Positions 23,344-31,314 of a stretch of DNA of 64,000 bases are shown in pieces. This stretch comes from JAIBDK01 sp965261915 (GTDB taxonomy: Bacteria; Pseudomonadota; Gammaproteobacteria; Arenicellales; Poriferihabitantaceae), in contig CBDHDW010000013.1 of NCBI GenBank assembly GCA_965261915.1, positions 3,100,001 to 3,164,000 of the forward strand. Direction: 5' to 3'. The translations under genes and the position numbers were made by a program. Numbering within the stretch: position 1 is the stretch's first letter; each line of letters begins with the position of its first letter. The notes beneath the pieces are model-generated. The model was not told where the DNA came from. It did not search any database and saw only the letters and a program-made list of their open reading frames with translations.

Positions 23344-24913
23344 AGTACCGGGTAACTGCCCAGGTACCCTAAGGAATAATTCTCTTGCCTGAGGAATCCC
23401 GATGTGATTCATTAAGATTATGATTTTTTCAAACGCACCCAAAGGTTATGTTTCCGTTGAGGCTTATGAAGAGCTGAAGCAGAAGAATGCCCGGCTTGAA
23501 CAAACGATAGCCCGGCTTGAACAAACGATAGCCCTGCTTGTGGCTCGCATTGAAGACCTTGAGCGTCGCCTCAGCTTGAACAGCAGCAACAGTAGCAAGC
23601 CGCCTTCAAGCGACGGCCTAAAGAAGCCCAAGGCTGAACCCAGAACCAAAAGTCTGCGGAGAAAATCCGGTAAAAAGTCAGGCGGGCAGAAAAGCCACAA
23701 GGGAAGCACTCTGTGCCAAACGGCAGACCCCGATCATGTTGAAGATCACTTTCCTTCTGTCTGCGGGCAATGTGGCACGCCCTTATCGCCATCAATGGCC
23801 GGGGATTACGCCGCACGACAGGTGTTTGACCTGCCCGAGCCACAGCCCTTGGTGACAACCGAACACCGGGCGCATATCTGCCTTTGTGGCCACTGTGGAG
23901 AAACAACCAAGGCGGCGTTTCCTCTGGAAGTAAAGGCACCCGTGCAGTACGGGCCACGCATTGCCGGAGTGGCAACATATCTCCAATGCGCCCATTTCCT
24001 GCCGGAAGACAGACTGGCGCAAATAATGGCCGATTTGTTCAATGCCCCTTTGGTTCCTGCCACTGTGGCCGCCATGAACCGCAAAGCATCAGAGCGGCTC
24101 AAGGGGGTTGCTTCTCACCTGCAGGATGTGATCGCCCAACAGGTCCACGTCAAACATCTTGACGAGACGGGTTTCCGGATTACGGGGTGCCTGCAATGGC
24201 TTCACGTTGCCTGTACACCGCTTCTGGCTTTCTACCGGGTCAGCAGCAAACGCGGTAATCTGTTATCCAATCTCACGGGCTGTATCGTGCATGATCATTG
24301 GCAGCCCTACTTCACGCTGGATGGTGTTACCCATGCGTTGTGCAATGCACACCATTTACGGGAACTGCAAGCGTTGGTCGAAATAGAACAGGAAGATTGG
24401 GCTGGTCAGATGCAAAGGCTACTGCGGCGTGCGCACCATGTCACACAGGCCGCGCGGGATAAGGGCGTGGCGGTTTCAACACCGCTTGTTGCGCTTATTA
24501 ATCGGCGATACGACAGGATCATCACCGCTGCATTGGGTTTCCATGAGGAATTGCCTCCACTCGTGCCGCCAAAACCCGGAAGACGGGGGCGCAAGAAGCG
24601 ACGGACAGGACATAATCTGGCTTTACGATTGCGCGATCACAAGGAAGGCACCCTGCGCTTTCTGACAGATCCCGACGTGCCATTCACAAACAACGAAGCT
24701 GAACGCGACCTGCGGATGATGAAACTACGTCAGAAAATATCGGGAGGGTTCAGGTCTGAACAAGGGGCAGAGGATTTTGCCACCCTGCGCAGCGTCATCA
24801 CAACGGCGAGAAAACAAGGATGGAACATCATCGAAACACTGATGATGCCTGCCGATCAGATTATCGCAACACTGAAATACGCTTAAAAACAACCTGGGCA
24901 GTTACAGTACCGG
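23344..24913 (+). mobile_element. IS66-family element (ISBst12-like) with 8-bp target duplication
   Basis: The element itself is 23352-24905 (1554 bp). Its ends are perfect 13-bp inverted repeats: GTAACTGCCCAGG on the left and CCTGGGCAGTTAC on the right. It is flanked by identical 8-bp direct repeats AGTACCGG (23344-23351, 24906-24913), the target-duplication length typical of IS66. It carries one transposase gene and no tnpA/tnpB, as in the ISBst12 subgroup. It inserted across the last codons of the TRAP small-permease gene. Confidence 0.95.
23420..24886 (+). CDS. tnpC: IS66-family transposase
   Basis: A 488-residue DDE transposase. The N-terminal leucine-zipper-like segment (YEELKQKNARLEQTIARLEQ, with a short internal duplication of ARLEQTI) is followed by the IS66 linker NSSNSSKPPSSDG and a Cys-rich zinc finger (CGQCGTPL, CLCGHCGE). 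The catalytic domain shows VKHLDETGFR (first Asp), GCIVHDHWQPYF (second Asp), and FTNNEAERDLRMMKLRQKISG (final Glu). The signature ...CNAHHLREL lies between. The frame is intact and lies inside the two inverted repeats, so the element may be active. Confidence 0.95.
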   Translation: MIFSNAPKGYVSVEAYEELKQKNARLEQTIARLEQTIALLVARIEDLERRLSLNSSNSSKPPSSDGLKKPKAEPRTKSLRRKSGKKSGGQKSHKGSTLCQTADPDHVEDHFPSVCGQCGTPLSPSMAGDYAARQVFDLPEPQPLVTTEHRAHICLCGHCGETTKAAFPLEVKAPVQYGPRIAGVATYLQCAHFLPEDRLAQIMADLFNAPLVPATVAAMNRKASERLKGVASHLQDVIAQQVHVKHLDETGFRITGCLQWLHVACTPLLAFYRVSSKRGNLLSNLTGCIVHDHWQPYFTLDGVTHALCNAHHLRELQALVEIEQEDWAGQMQRLLRRAHHVTQAARDKGVAVSTPLVALINRRYDRIITAALGFHEELPPLVPPKPGRRGRKKRRTGHNLALRLRDHKEGTLRFLTDPDVPFTNNEAERDLRMMKLRQKISGGFRSEQGAEDFATLRSVITTARKQGWNIIETLMMPADQIIATLKYA

Positions 24914-25433
24914 AACATAATTTAAAGCTATCTTCAATGATGGATGCCAGCGCTGCTACGCAAACCAGAAAACCGGATATTGGAACGATAGCAATGGCGT
25001 ATTTCTTGGGCATATAGTTTGATTTGAAAACAAACTGACCCTCTTCCCATGCGAAGTGCCACATCTCCCAGTATTTTCCACCCATCTTTGCTACAGCTTC
25101 CATACCGTAAATGATCATCACGATGCCTAGACAGAAAATAACCATGGTCCAGAATTGATGAATAAAAAAGGCCATCTTTACAGGCAACCTGGAATAAATC
25201 AGATCCAGTGCAATATGATCTTTATCCCTTACCGTGAGCGCTAAAGCGACAAAGACCAACCAGATGTTACTCAAAACCGTTAACAGGTCTCCCCAAACTG
25301 GCGGGTTTTCAAAAACATAGCGCATTACAATGTTGTAGACCGCGAATACAACCATCAGCAGCAAAAAGACCCCACAAAAACCGGTTAAGATTTTTTTCAC
25401 CAAAATATCGATCTGCTTGATGAAACTAATCAT
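24861..25433 (-). CDS. dctQ: TRAP transporter small permease (DctQ-like), C-terminus altered by the IS66 element
   Basis: Small membrane subunit of a tripartite ATP-independent periplasmic transporter. Four membrane spans are visible (e.g. FCGVFLLLMVVFAVYNIVM, FFIHQFWTMVIFCLGIVMII, YAIAIVPISGFLVCVAALA) and the typical RYVFENPPVWGDLLTVLSN. The original ending was SGT-Tyr-Lys-stop. The IS66 insertion replaced the last two codons, so the frame now reads 14 residues into the IS (…VTAQVVFKRISVLR). The hydrophobic core is untouched, so the protein probably still works. It is the last gene of the operon; the order P-M-Q is unusual (P-Q-M is normal). Confidence 0.88.
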   Translation of the reverse strand: MISFIKQIDILVKKILTGFCGVFLLLMVVFAVYNIVMRYVFENPPVWGDLLTVLSNIWLVFVALALTVRDKDHIALDLIYSRLPVKMAFFIHQFWTMVIFCLGIVMIIYGMEAVAKMGGKYWEMWHFAWEEGQFVFKSNYMPKKYAIAIVPISGFLVCVAALASIIEDSFKLCSGTVTAQVVFKRISVLR

Positions 25434-25494
25434 ATCGATATTAATCTCATGCGAGACACTCGGTCTTTGGGCTTAATTGTTAAAAAAGATGCGA

Positions 25495-26784
25495 TCAATT
25501 TACGAACCCGAAAGCCCTGGGTAAATACATGGTGAAACCGGGTACTACTATCAAAACGAACAGGAGCAAGAACAGGGCAACAAGGTAGGGCAACATCGCA
25601 AGCGCGACTTTTTCCAGTCGCACATTGGCAATTGCACCGGCAGTAAAAAATGCCACCCCAACGGGCGGAGTTACAGAGCCAATCAAAAAACCGACAACAA
25701 CGACAAGTGCAGCCTGCACATCAGGATAACCTGCTTTAACCATTACATCGACAAGCACCGGCCCTACGACGATAATATTTGCAGCCGAGTCCATAACCAT
25801 TCCGAGCAAACATATAAACATCACCAAAACCAGAATAAATAAAAACGGGTTATGGGTATAGCTGAGTAACCATTGCTCCAACTGACTAATAGCGCCAAGG
25901 GAGGTTAAAAGCCAACTGAAGGGCCCGGAAGCCGCAATAATAATAAATACCATTGCCGAGTTACGAAAAGCACGGACAAACGAACTTTTACAATTATTCC
26001 AGGTAATTGTCCGGTATATGAACAGGCCAACAAATAATGCGATGGTTGCTGTCAGTGCGCCGGCTTCCACCACCCCTGCAATACCAAATACAACGGAACC
26101 AACCAGTACAATAGGAATCAGAAGTGCAAAAGAAGATTTGTAGATGGAGACCACCAACGCTTTCAGACTAAACGGTTCTTCGTTCCGCTCAAAGTTATTT
26201 CTCTTGGCAATGACGTAATTGATAATCATCAGCAGGAGACCGATCATCACACCGGGAATAATGCCACCAGCAAATAAAGCCCCAACTGATATACCACCTG
26301 CATTGGCCAGCACAATCATCATAATAGAAGGCGGAATAATTCCACCGATTGTCGAACTGACCGCTGTAATTGCGGCCGCAAAAGCCGGTGGATAGCCTGC
26401 TTTTTTCATGGAAGGAACCATTAACGATCCGACCGTTGCAGTATCCGCCACAACCGAACCATTCATTCCAGCAAAAAACATTGAGACCAGTACATTTGCC
26501 TGCGCCATACTTCCCCGCATCCGACCAATAATCCGTTGGCTTAAATCCACCAATCTGTCTGTAATGGTTGCGCTGGTCATAAGCTCTCCTGTCAACATAA
26601 AGAACGGGATCGCTGTCAAAGGTACCGCATCAATCGCGCTGAACATCTGACTTGGAATCAAAATCAGTGGTGCTGCGTCTGTGATCAAAATATAGACAAC
26701 AGGAATCAGAATCAGGGTAAACCCAACCGGTGCCCCCAGTAAGATAAGCAACACAAGAACGATCAGGAGAAAAATACTTTCCAT
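25495..26784 (-). CDS. dctM: TRAP transporter large permease (DctM-like)
   Basis: Main transport subunit, 429 residues with about 12-13 membrane segments and hairpins, energised by Na+ in family members. Typical sequences are LLILLGAPVGFTLILIPVVY at the N-terminus, the GGIIPPSIMMIV loop, and the C-terminal GSVTPPVGVAFFTAGAIA repeat. The 61-bp gap to dctQ and the 151-bp gap to dctP place it in one operon. The transported substrate is unknown; it is probably an organic acid or amino-acid-like compound, as for most TRAP systems. Confidence 0.92.
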   Translation of the reverse strand: MESIFLLIVLVLLILLGAPVGFTLILIPVVYILITDAAPLILIPSQMFSAIDAVPLTAIPFFMLTGELMTSATITDRLVDLSQRIIGRMRGSMAQANVLVSMFFAGMNGSVVADTATVGSLMVPSMKKAGYPPAFAAAITAVSSTIGGIIPPSIMMIVLANAGGISVGALFAGGIIPGVMIGLLLMIINYVIAKRNNFERNEEPFSLKALVVSIYKSSFALLIPIVLVGSVVFGIAGVVEAGALTATIALFVGLFIYRTITWNNCKSSFVRAFRNSAMVFIIIAASGPFSWLLTSLGAISQLEQWLLSYTHNPFLFILVLVMFICLLGMVMDSAANIIVVGPVLVDVMVKAGYPDVQAALVVVVGFLIGSVTPPVGVAFFTAGAIANVRLEKVALAMLPYLVALFLLLFVLIVVPGFTMYLPRAFGFVN

Positions 26785-26877
26785 TATCAGTTAGCGCTCC
26801 TCTGTCTGGATTATGTTGGTCGATCCCCGCTCTTGGCAGGGACAACTGGTTCGACTATATTTTTTGCAGTGCAGAAA

Positions 26878-26911
26878 AGCAAATGGCGCGGTGAATACCG
26901 CGCCATTTGCT
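26878..26911 (-). terminator. Strong stem-loop between dctP and dctM
   Basis: A perfect 15-bp stem, AGCAAATGGCGCGGT paired with ACCGCGCCATTTGCT around a GAAT loop, 25 bp after the dctP stop. On the transcribed strand it is followed by TTTCTGC, a weak T-run. It fits a partial terminator or mRNA-stabilising structure that lets the binding protein be made in excess of the permease. Confidence 0.75.
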
Positions 26912-26935
26912 ATTACAGCAACTTCATGGTTAATC

Positions 26936-27976
26936 TTACAAAGCACCTGCTTCTTTTAACGCTACGATGAAATCTGTCATACCCTGCTCCTGCAAGACGC
27001 GCTCCGCAGTTGCAGGATCAAACGACCCCTTTGCATTCAGCCAGGCATCAATAGCACCAGCTCTCCAGAGTTTCATTTCCGCTTCACTCGGCACATACCA
27101 TTCTTCAATCTCAGCTTTGATCGCATCTTCACCGGCTTTTACCCAGTTACGATCCAGTTCCTGAACATGCTTTCCAAAGGCCTCAGCAGCGGTGTGCAAC
27201 CACGCCCTTTCCTGATCAGAAAGTGCGTCATATTGACCTTTGTCTATAGACAGCTGATTGCCTGACCAGGAGCCGCCAATCTCAGTGAAGTATTTGGCAA
27301 CCTCATGCAGCTTTGCGACATGTTGCCATGGTGTAGCAACATATTGACCCGACACTACACCAGTCTGTAAGCCCTGATAGAGTTGGGCCCAGTCATACGG
27401 CACAGGAACAGCACCCCAGTTTTTTATAAGCGTGTATTCAATCGGGCTCTTGGTAACGCGCCACTTAATACCTTTCATATCATCGGGAACATGAACCGGA
27501 CCATGAGCGTTTCCGAGCTGGCGAAAACCACCACTCGAGTAAACAGTTAGACAAACATGACCGGCTTCTTCAGCGGCAATATCACACTGTTTCTTTGCCA
27601 GCCATTCACTTGAAATTCGATCTGCGTCTTCAATACTTTTAAATATATAAGGCAGATCAAACACTGACAACGCAGTACCAAAATTACCAAAATTTGCAGT
27701 TGAACTCGTCCAAAGCGCAATCAGTCCCTGGTTGGCCTGTTCGCCACAAATCTGCTCACTGCATAACGACTTACGATAATGCGGCTCAATTTTCATTTTG
27801 CCGCCAGAAACTTCTTCTAAAGTCGGAATGAGCGCCTGATCAATTGCATCACCGATTGGCATGCCAATGAATCCGACGGTTCCGAGTTTTAATACCGTCT
27901 CTGCATTTGCTGAATGTGCGAACCAAGTAGTAGTCAAACTTAGAACCACTATCTTGAATATTGAATTTCTTTTCAC
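26936..27976 (-). CDS. dctP: TRAP transporter substrate-binding protein (DctP-like)
   Basis: Periplasmic binding protein, 346 residues, with the signal peptide ending AHSANA near residue 25. The body begins ETVLKLGTVGFIG and shows the DctP hallmarks, including MKGIKWRVTKSPIEYTLIKN, in which the Arg normally binds the substrate carboxylate. The GTG start at 27976 has AGGAGG 8 nt upstream. It is the promoter-proximal gene of a P-M-Q operon and is separated from dctM by a strong stem-loop. A MocR regulator is encoded divergently 186 bp away, so a shared control region is likely. Confidence 0.9.
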   Translation of the reverse strand: MKRNSIFKIVVLSLTTTWFAHSANAETVLKLGTVGFIGMPIGDAIDQALIPTLEEVSGGKMKIEPHYRKSLCSEQICGEQANQGLIALWTSSTANFGNFGTALSVFDLPYIFKSIEDADRISSEWLAKKQCDIAAEEAGHVCLTVYSSGGFRQLGNAHGPVHVPDDMKGIKWRVTKSPIEYTLIKNWGAVPVPYDWAQLYQGLQTGVVSGQYVATPWQHVAKLHEVAKYFTEIGGSWSGNQLSIDKGQYDALSDQERAWLHTAAEAFGKHVQELDRNWVKAGEDAIKAEIEEWYVPSEAEMKLWRAGAIDAWLNAKGSFDPATAERVLQEQGMTDFIVALKEAGAL

Positions 27977-28162
27977 AGACTTTTCCTCCTGATGAGAAAT
28001 TTATGGGTGTAGTAGTGGTATGATATTTCCATATTTCCAATCTTAAGAAAAGTGACAGATGACACGAATGTAGAGGACAGATTTCAGAAAAAGTGTCACC
28101 ATAAAATACCGGTAACAGATTACCGTCTATCGATAAATCCTGCAATCCATTAAGAATCAGTC

Positions 28163-29623
28163 ATGGACTCTACAACGCCTCATTTTGCATTACCGGAACA
28201 GTCAAGTCTGGGCTTACGCGATCAGATTTGTGAAATGGTCAGTTCCGCCATCACCTCTCAATCTCTGTCACCAGACAAGCGATTGCCATCCTGCCGCGAG
28301 CTTGCAGAACAGTTAGGGGTATCCAGAAATACCGTGTTTTCCGCCTACAACCAGTTAACCGATCTTGGGTTACTGGTTGCACGAGACCGATCCGGTTATT
28401 TTGTCAATCCCATCGCTCTATCGCCAACAGAATCTACGGAATGGAAAAATCATGACGCTGCTCGCGTCGACACACCGAGCCCCGTCGCATTTGACTCATT
28501 TGGTCTGGAGCCTGTTGATAATCCGCTTGACTGGACCAGCTATCCCTACCCTTTCATTTACAATCAAATCGATCCCAATCTTTTTCCGGTGGATAGCTGG
28601 CGAGAATGCACCAGACTCGCACTTGGTCAAGCCAAAATGCCGGCGTGGAGAGATGATGCAGTAGAGAGCGACAGTCGGCAACTTTCCCAACAACTGCGAC
28701 AACGTCTGCTGAGTTATCGGGGAATATACGCCAATGAGGACGAAGTTCTAATAACACTAGGCGCTCAAAATGCTCTCTTTATAGTCGGTGCGACTTTTGC
28801 ACATAAAAACAAACCCATTGCGATTGAAGACCCTGGGTACTCCTATGGTCGAAATGCATTTCAGCTTACTGGAAATCAGCTTAGAGGTGTCCCCGTAGAC
28901 GATGAAGGCCTGGTTGTTTCAGCAATTCCGAATAACTGCCAATTGGTATTTACTACGCCCAGTCATCAATTTCCCACCATGGTAACTATGTCACAACGTC
29001 GTCGGGAAGACTTACTTGAAGCCGCAGAAAATAAGGACTTTCTGATTATTGAAGACGATTATGAGTCGGAAATGAACTACTTCAATAGCCGCTCTAAATC
29101 GCTTCGATCGCAAGACAGGAATAATCGAGTTATTTACATCGGCAGCCTGTCAAAAACGGTTTCCCCCGGAATAAGATTAGGGTTTATTATCGCGCATCCG
29201 GAAATCATCAAACAAGCCCGGATTGTCAGGGGAGTGATGATGCGGCACCCGCCAACCATCGTGCAGGAAGTGGTGGCGCTGTTTTTTCAATTAGGGCACT
29301 ACGATTCTCACTTACGAAACATCGAACGTCGGTACAAGCAGAGGTGGCACGTTATGAATGATGCAATTACGAATCATCTGACGATGTTGAAAAAAACACC
29401 AACGAGAGGCGGCACTTCGTTTTGGTTAACAGGCCCTCCTGGGTTTGATGCGACCAGGCTGGGCGACCGCCTTCGTCAACGTGGCGTGTTAATTGATATT
29501 GGTGAAAACTTCTATTTAAACAAAAACAGGCGCAGTTTTCGCCTTGGCTTCGCTTTCGTTCCGATTAAAAAGCTTGAAGAAGGTATTCAACTCATTGCCG
29601 AAGAAGTTAACCTTATGCTCTGA
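28163..29623 (+). CDS. MocR-type GntR/aminotransferase transcription regulator
   Basis: A 486-residue fusion of an N-terminal winged helix-turn-helix (residues ~15-80: LPSCRELAEQLGVSRNTVFS) and a PLP-binding fold-type I aminotransferase-like domain. The PLP Lys sits in YIGSLSKTVSPGIRLGF near residue 330, and the PLP Asp/Tyr region is IIEDDYESEMNY. Relatives such as PdxR, GabR, TauR and EhuR sense PLP-linked ligands. The divergent position next to the TRAP operon suggests that it regulates that operon and perhaps itself through the 186-bp gap. The effector is not evident. Confidence 0.88.
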   Translation: MDSTTPHFALPEQSSLGLRDQICEMVSSAITSQSLSPDKRLPSCRELAEQLGVSRNTVFSAYNQLTDLGLLVARDRSGYFVNPIALSPTESTEWKNHDAARVDTPSPVAFDSFGLEPVDNPLDWTSYPYPFIYNQIDPNLFPVDSWRECTRLALGQAKMPAWRDDAVESDSRQLSQQLRQRLLSYRGIYANEDEVLITLGAQNALFIVGATFAHKNKPIAIEDPGYSYGRNAFQLTGNQLRGVPVDDEGLVVSAIPNNCQLVFTTPSHQFPTMVTMSQRRREDLLEAAENKDFLIIEDDYESEMNYFNSRSKSLRSQDRNNRVIYIGSLSKTVSPGIRLGFIIAHPEIIKQARIVRGVMMRHPPTIVQEVVALFFQLGHYDSHLRNIERRYKQRWHVMNDAITNHLTMLKKTPTRGGTSFWLTGPPGFDATRLGDRLRQRGVLIDIGENFYLNKNRRSFRLGFAFVPIKKLEEGIQLIAEEVNLML

Positions 29624-29736
29624 GCAAAACAAATCATGTAAACTTGATTCTGTCCTCGCGAAATATTCAATCTGTCTCTCGACTACTATGTCCTTTTTTT
29701 GCGTTAATGGGTTAAACCATAAATATTTTTGCATTT

Positions 29737-30882
29737 GTGACTGACTGTCGGCCATTCAAAATTAACATTCCAGAGGAATCTCTGGATAGCATTCGTAAAA
29801 AAGTTTTATCGTACCCATGGCATGAAATGCCGGATGATGGTGGCTGGAACTATGGTGCAAATCTCGATTATATGAAAGAGCTCGCGGACTATTGGGCTAA
29901 TGATTTCAGCTGGCGAGCGCGGGAAAATGAAATCAACAGATTTCCACAATATATAGTCGAAGTCGATGGTATTGATATTCACTTTATTCATGAAACCGGC
30001 AGCGGCTCTTCTCCAACCCCTCTTTTGATCAGCCACGGGTGGCCCGGATCCATTGCAGAATTCATGAAAATTATTGAGCCTTTGGCGCACCCTGAGCGAT
30101 TCGGCGGGGATGCTGAAGACTCCTTTACTGTGATTGCCCCGTCACTACCCGGATTCGGGTTTTCCGGTCGCCCTCCACGGCCTTTTGGGCCACGTAAAAT
30201 GGCTTCAATATTCAATACTTTAATGACCGATAAACTAGGCTACGATAGTTACATAGCCCAGGGTGGTGACTGGGGAGGCGCAATCTCGTCATGGCTTGGT
30301 TTTGAACATACCGCTTGTAAAGCAATTCATATCTGTATTTTAACAATGCGGCACCCTGACGGCCCCCAAAGCCCGGAAGAACAGGCATGGTCAAATCAGT
30401 TTGACCTCGATCAAGAAATGGAAAATGGCTATCGAACACAGCAGGCAACCCGACCACAAACATTAAGTTATGCCATGATGGATAGCCCTGTGGGAATTGC
30501 CGCCTGGATCATTGAGAAGTTTTATTCCTGGTCTGATATTCAGGACAACAATATCGAGAGCGCCCACAGTAAAGATGAACTGCTTACAAATATAATGATT
30601 TATGTGGTAACACGTACTTTTAATACAGCCTCATGGATATACTATGGCCGTCGTGAAGAAGGCGGTAGGATTTTATCTAAAGAAGGCAAACGTGTTGAGG
30701 TTCCAATAGGGTGCGCTCTCTTTCCCCGGGAACTTTTAGCCTGGCCCCCTCGCAGCTATGCTGAACGAATTTATAACGTCACTCAATGGACCGAAATGCC
30801 CAGCGGTGGACATTTTTCAGCAATGGAGGAACCGGATTTACTGATTGAAGATATTCGGAAGTTCGCACAAAGTCTCGATTAA
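29737..30882 (+). CDS. Epoxide hydrolase, EHN-type alpha/beta hydrolase
   Basis: A 381-residue enzyme with an N-terminal EHN domain (FKINIPEESLDSIRKKV…; WRARENEINRFPQYIVEVDG) followed by an alpha/beta-hydrolase fold. The oxyanion-region motif is HGWPGS and the nucleophile is the Asp in QGGDWGGAISSW (near residue 177). The catalytic His is in SGGHFSAMEEPD (about residue 357). Members hydrolyse epoxides or related substrates in the cytoplasm. The GTG start at 29737 lacks a good ribosome-binding site. It follows the MocR gene by 113 bp, so it could belong to the same regulon, but no functional link is proven. Confidence 0.88.
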   Translation: MTDCRPFKINIPEESLDSIRKKVLSYPWHEMPDDGGWNYGANLDYMKELADYWANDFSWRARENEINRFPQYIVEVDGIDIHFIHETGSGSSPTPLLISHGWPGSIAEFMKIIEPLAHPERFGGDAEDSFTVIAPSLPGFGFSGRPPRPFGPRKMASIFNTLMTDKLGYDSYIAQGGDWGGAISSWLGFEHTACKAIHICILTMRHPDGPQSPEEQAWSNQFDLDQEMENGYRTQQATRPQTLSYAMMDSPVGIAAWIIEKFYSWSDIQDNNIESAHSKDELLTNIMIYVVTRTFNTASWIYYGRREEGGRILSKEGKRVEVPIGCALFPRELLAWPPRSYAERIYNVTQWTEMPSGGHFSAMEEPDLLIEDIRKFAQSLD

Positions 30883-31045
30883 AACAGGAACACAATATTC
30901 GAGACACTCGCCGGATTTGCACTGAAAATGCGGGCATCTGGTTCGGTTTTGGGGCTAACTTATCCGGCAATAGAGCCCCTGAGTAGCTGAAACTTCGGGG
31001 TTAATACAATTATCGCAATCGTCTGTGAACACAGACGCGGCTGGG

Positions 31046-31133
31046 TGGCGGAGAGTGAGGGATTCGAACCCCCGGACCTGTTACAGTCAACGGTTTTCAA
31101 GACCGCCGCATTCGACCACTCTGCCAACTCTCC
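31046..31133 (-). tRNA. tRNA-Ser (anticodon UGA)
   Basis: The minus-strand sequence folds as a class II tRNA: acceptor GGAGAGT pairs with ACTCTCC, the anticodon stem carries CTTGAAA (anticodon TGA), there is a long variable arm, and the T-loop is TTCGAAT. Discriminator G and an encoded CCA (31046-31048) complete it. It is 88 nt including CCA. Confidence 0.97.
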
Positions 31134-31314
31134 GGATTACATCAAAATCCTGCCTTTTCTGGCTACCGCGAATGTCCATACTCCCCAATGTGACTTCGGA
31201 TTGCCACACTATTGGTATCGCCTGATATTTTCCCGGAGCACTGGCTCCTCGCTCTTTGGGAACGCGGATTATATAGGACTGAAAATGGCTAGGCTACCGG
31301 ATTCATTTGCCCAA

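Noticed and set aside
23086..23355. An 89-residue plus-strand frame before the IS66 element
   Set aside because: No ribosome-binding site, composition unlike a protein (Arg/Ser/Val-rich, several rare residues), and the region seems a mosaic of scraps; not supported as a gene.
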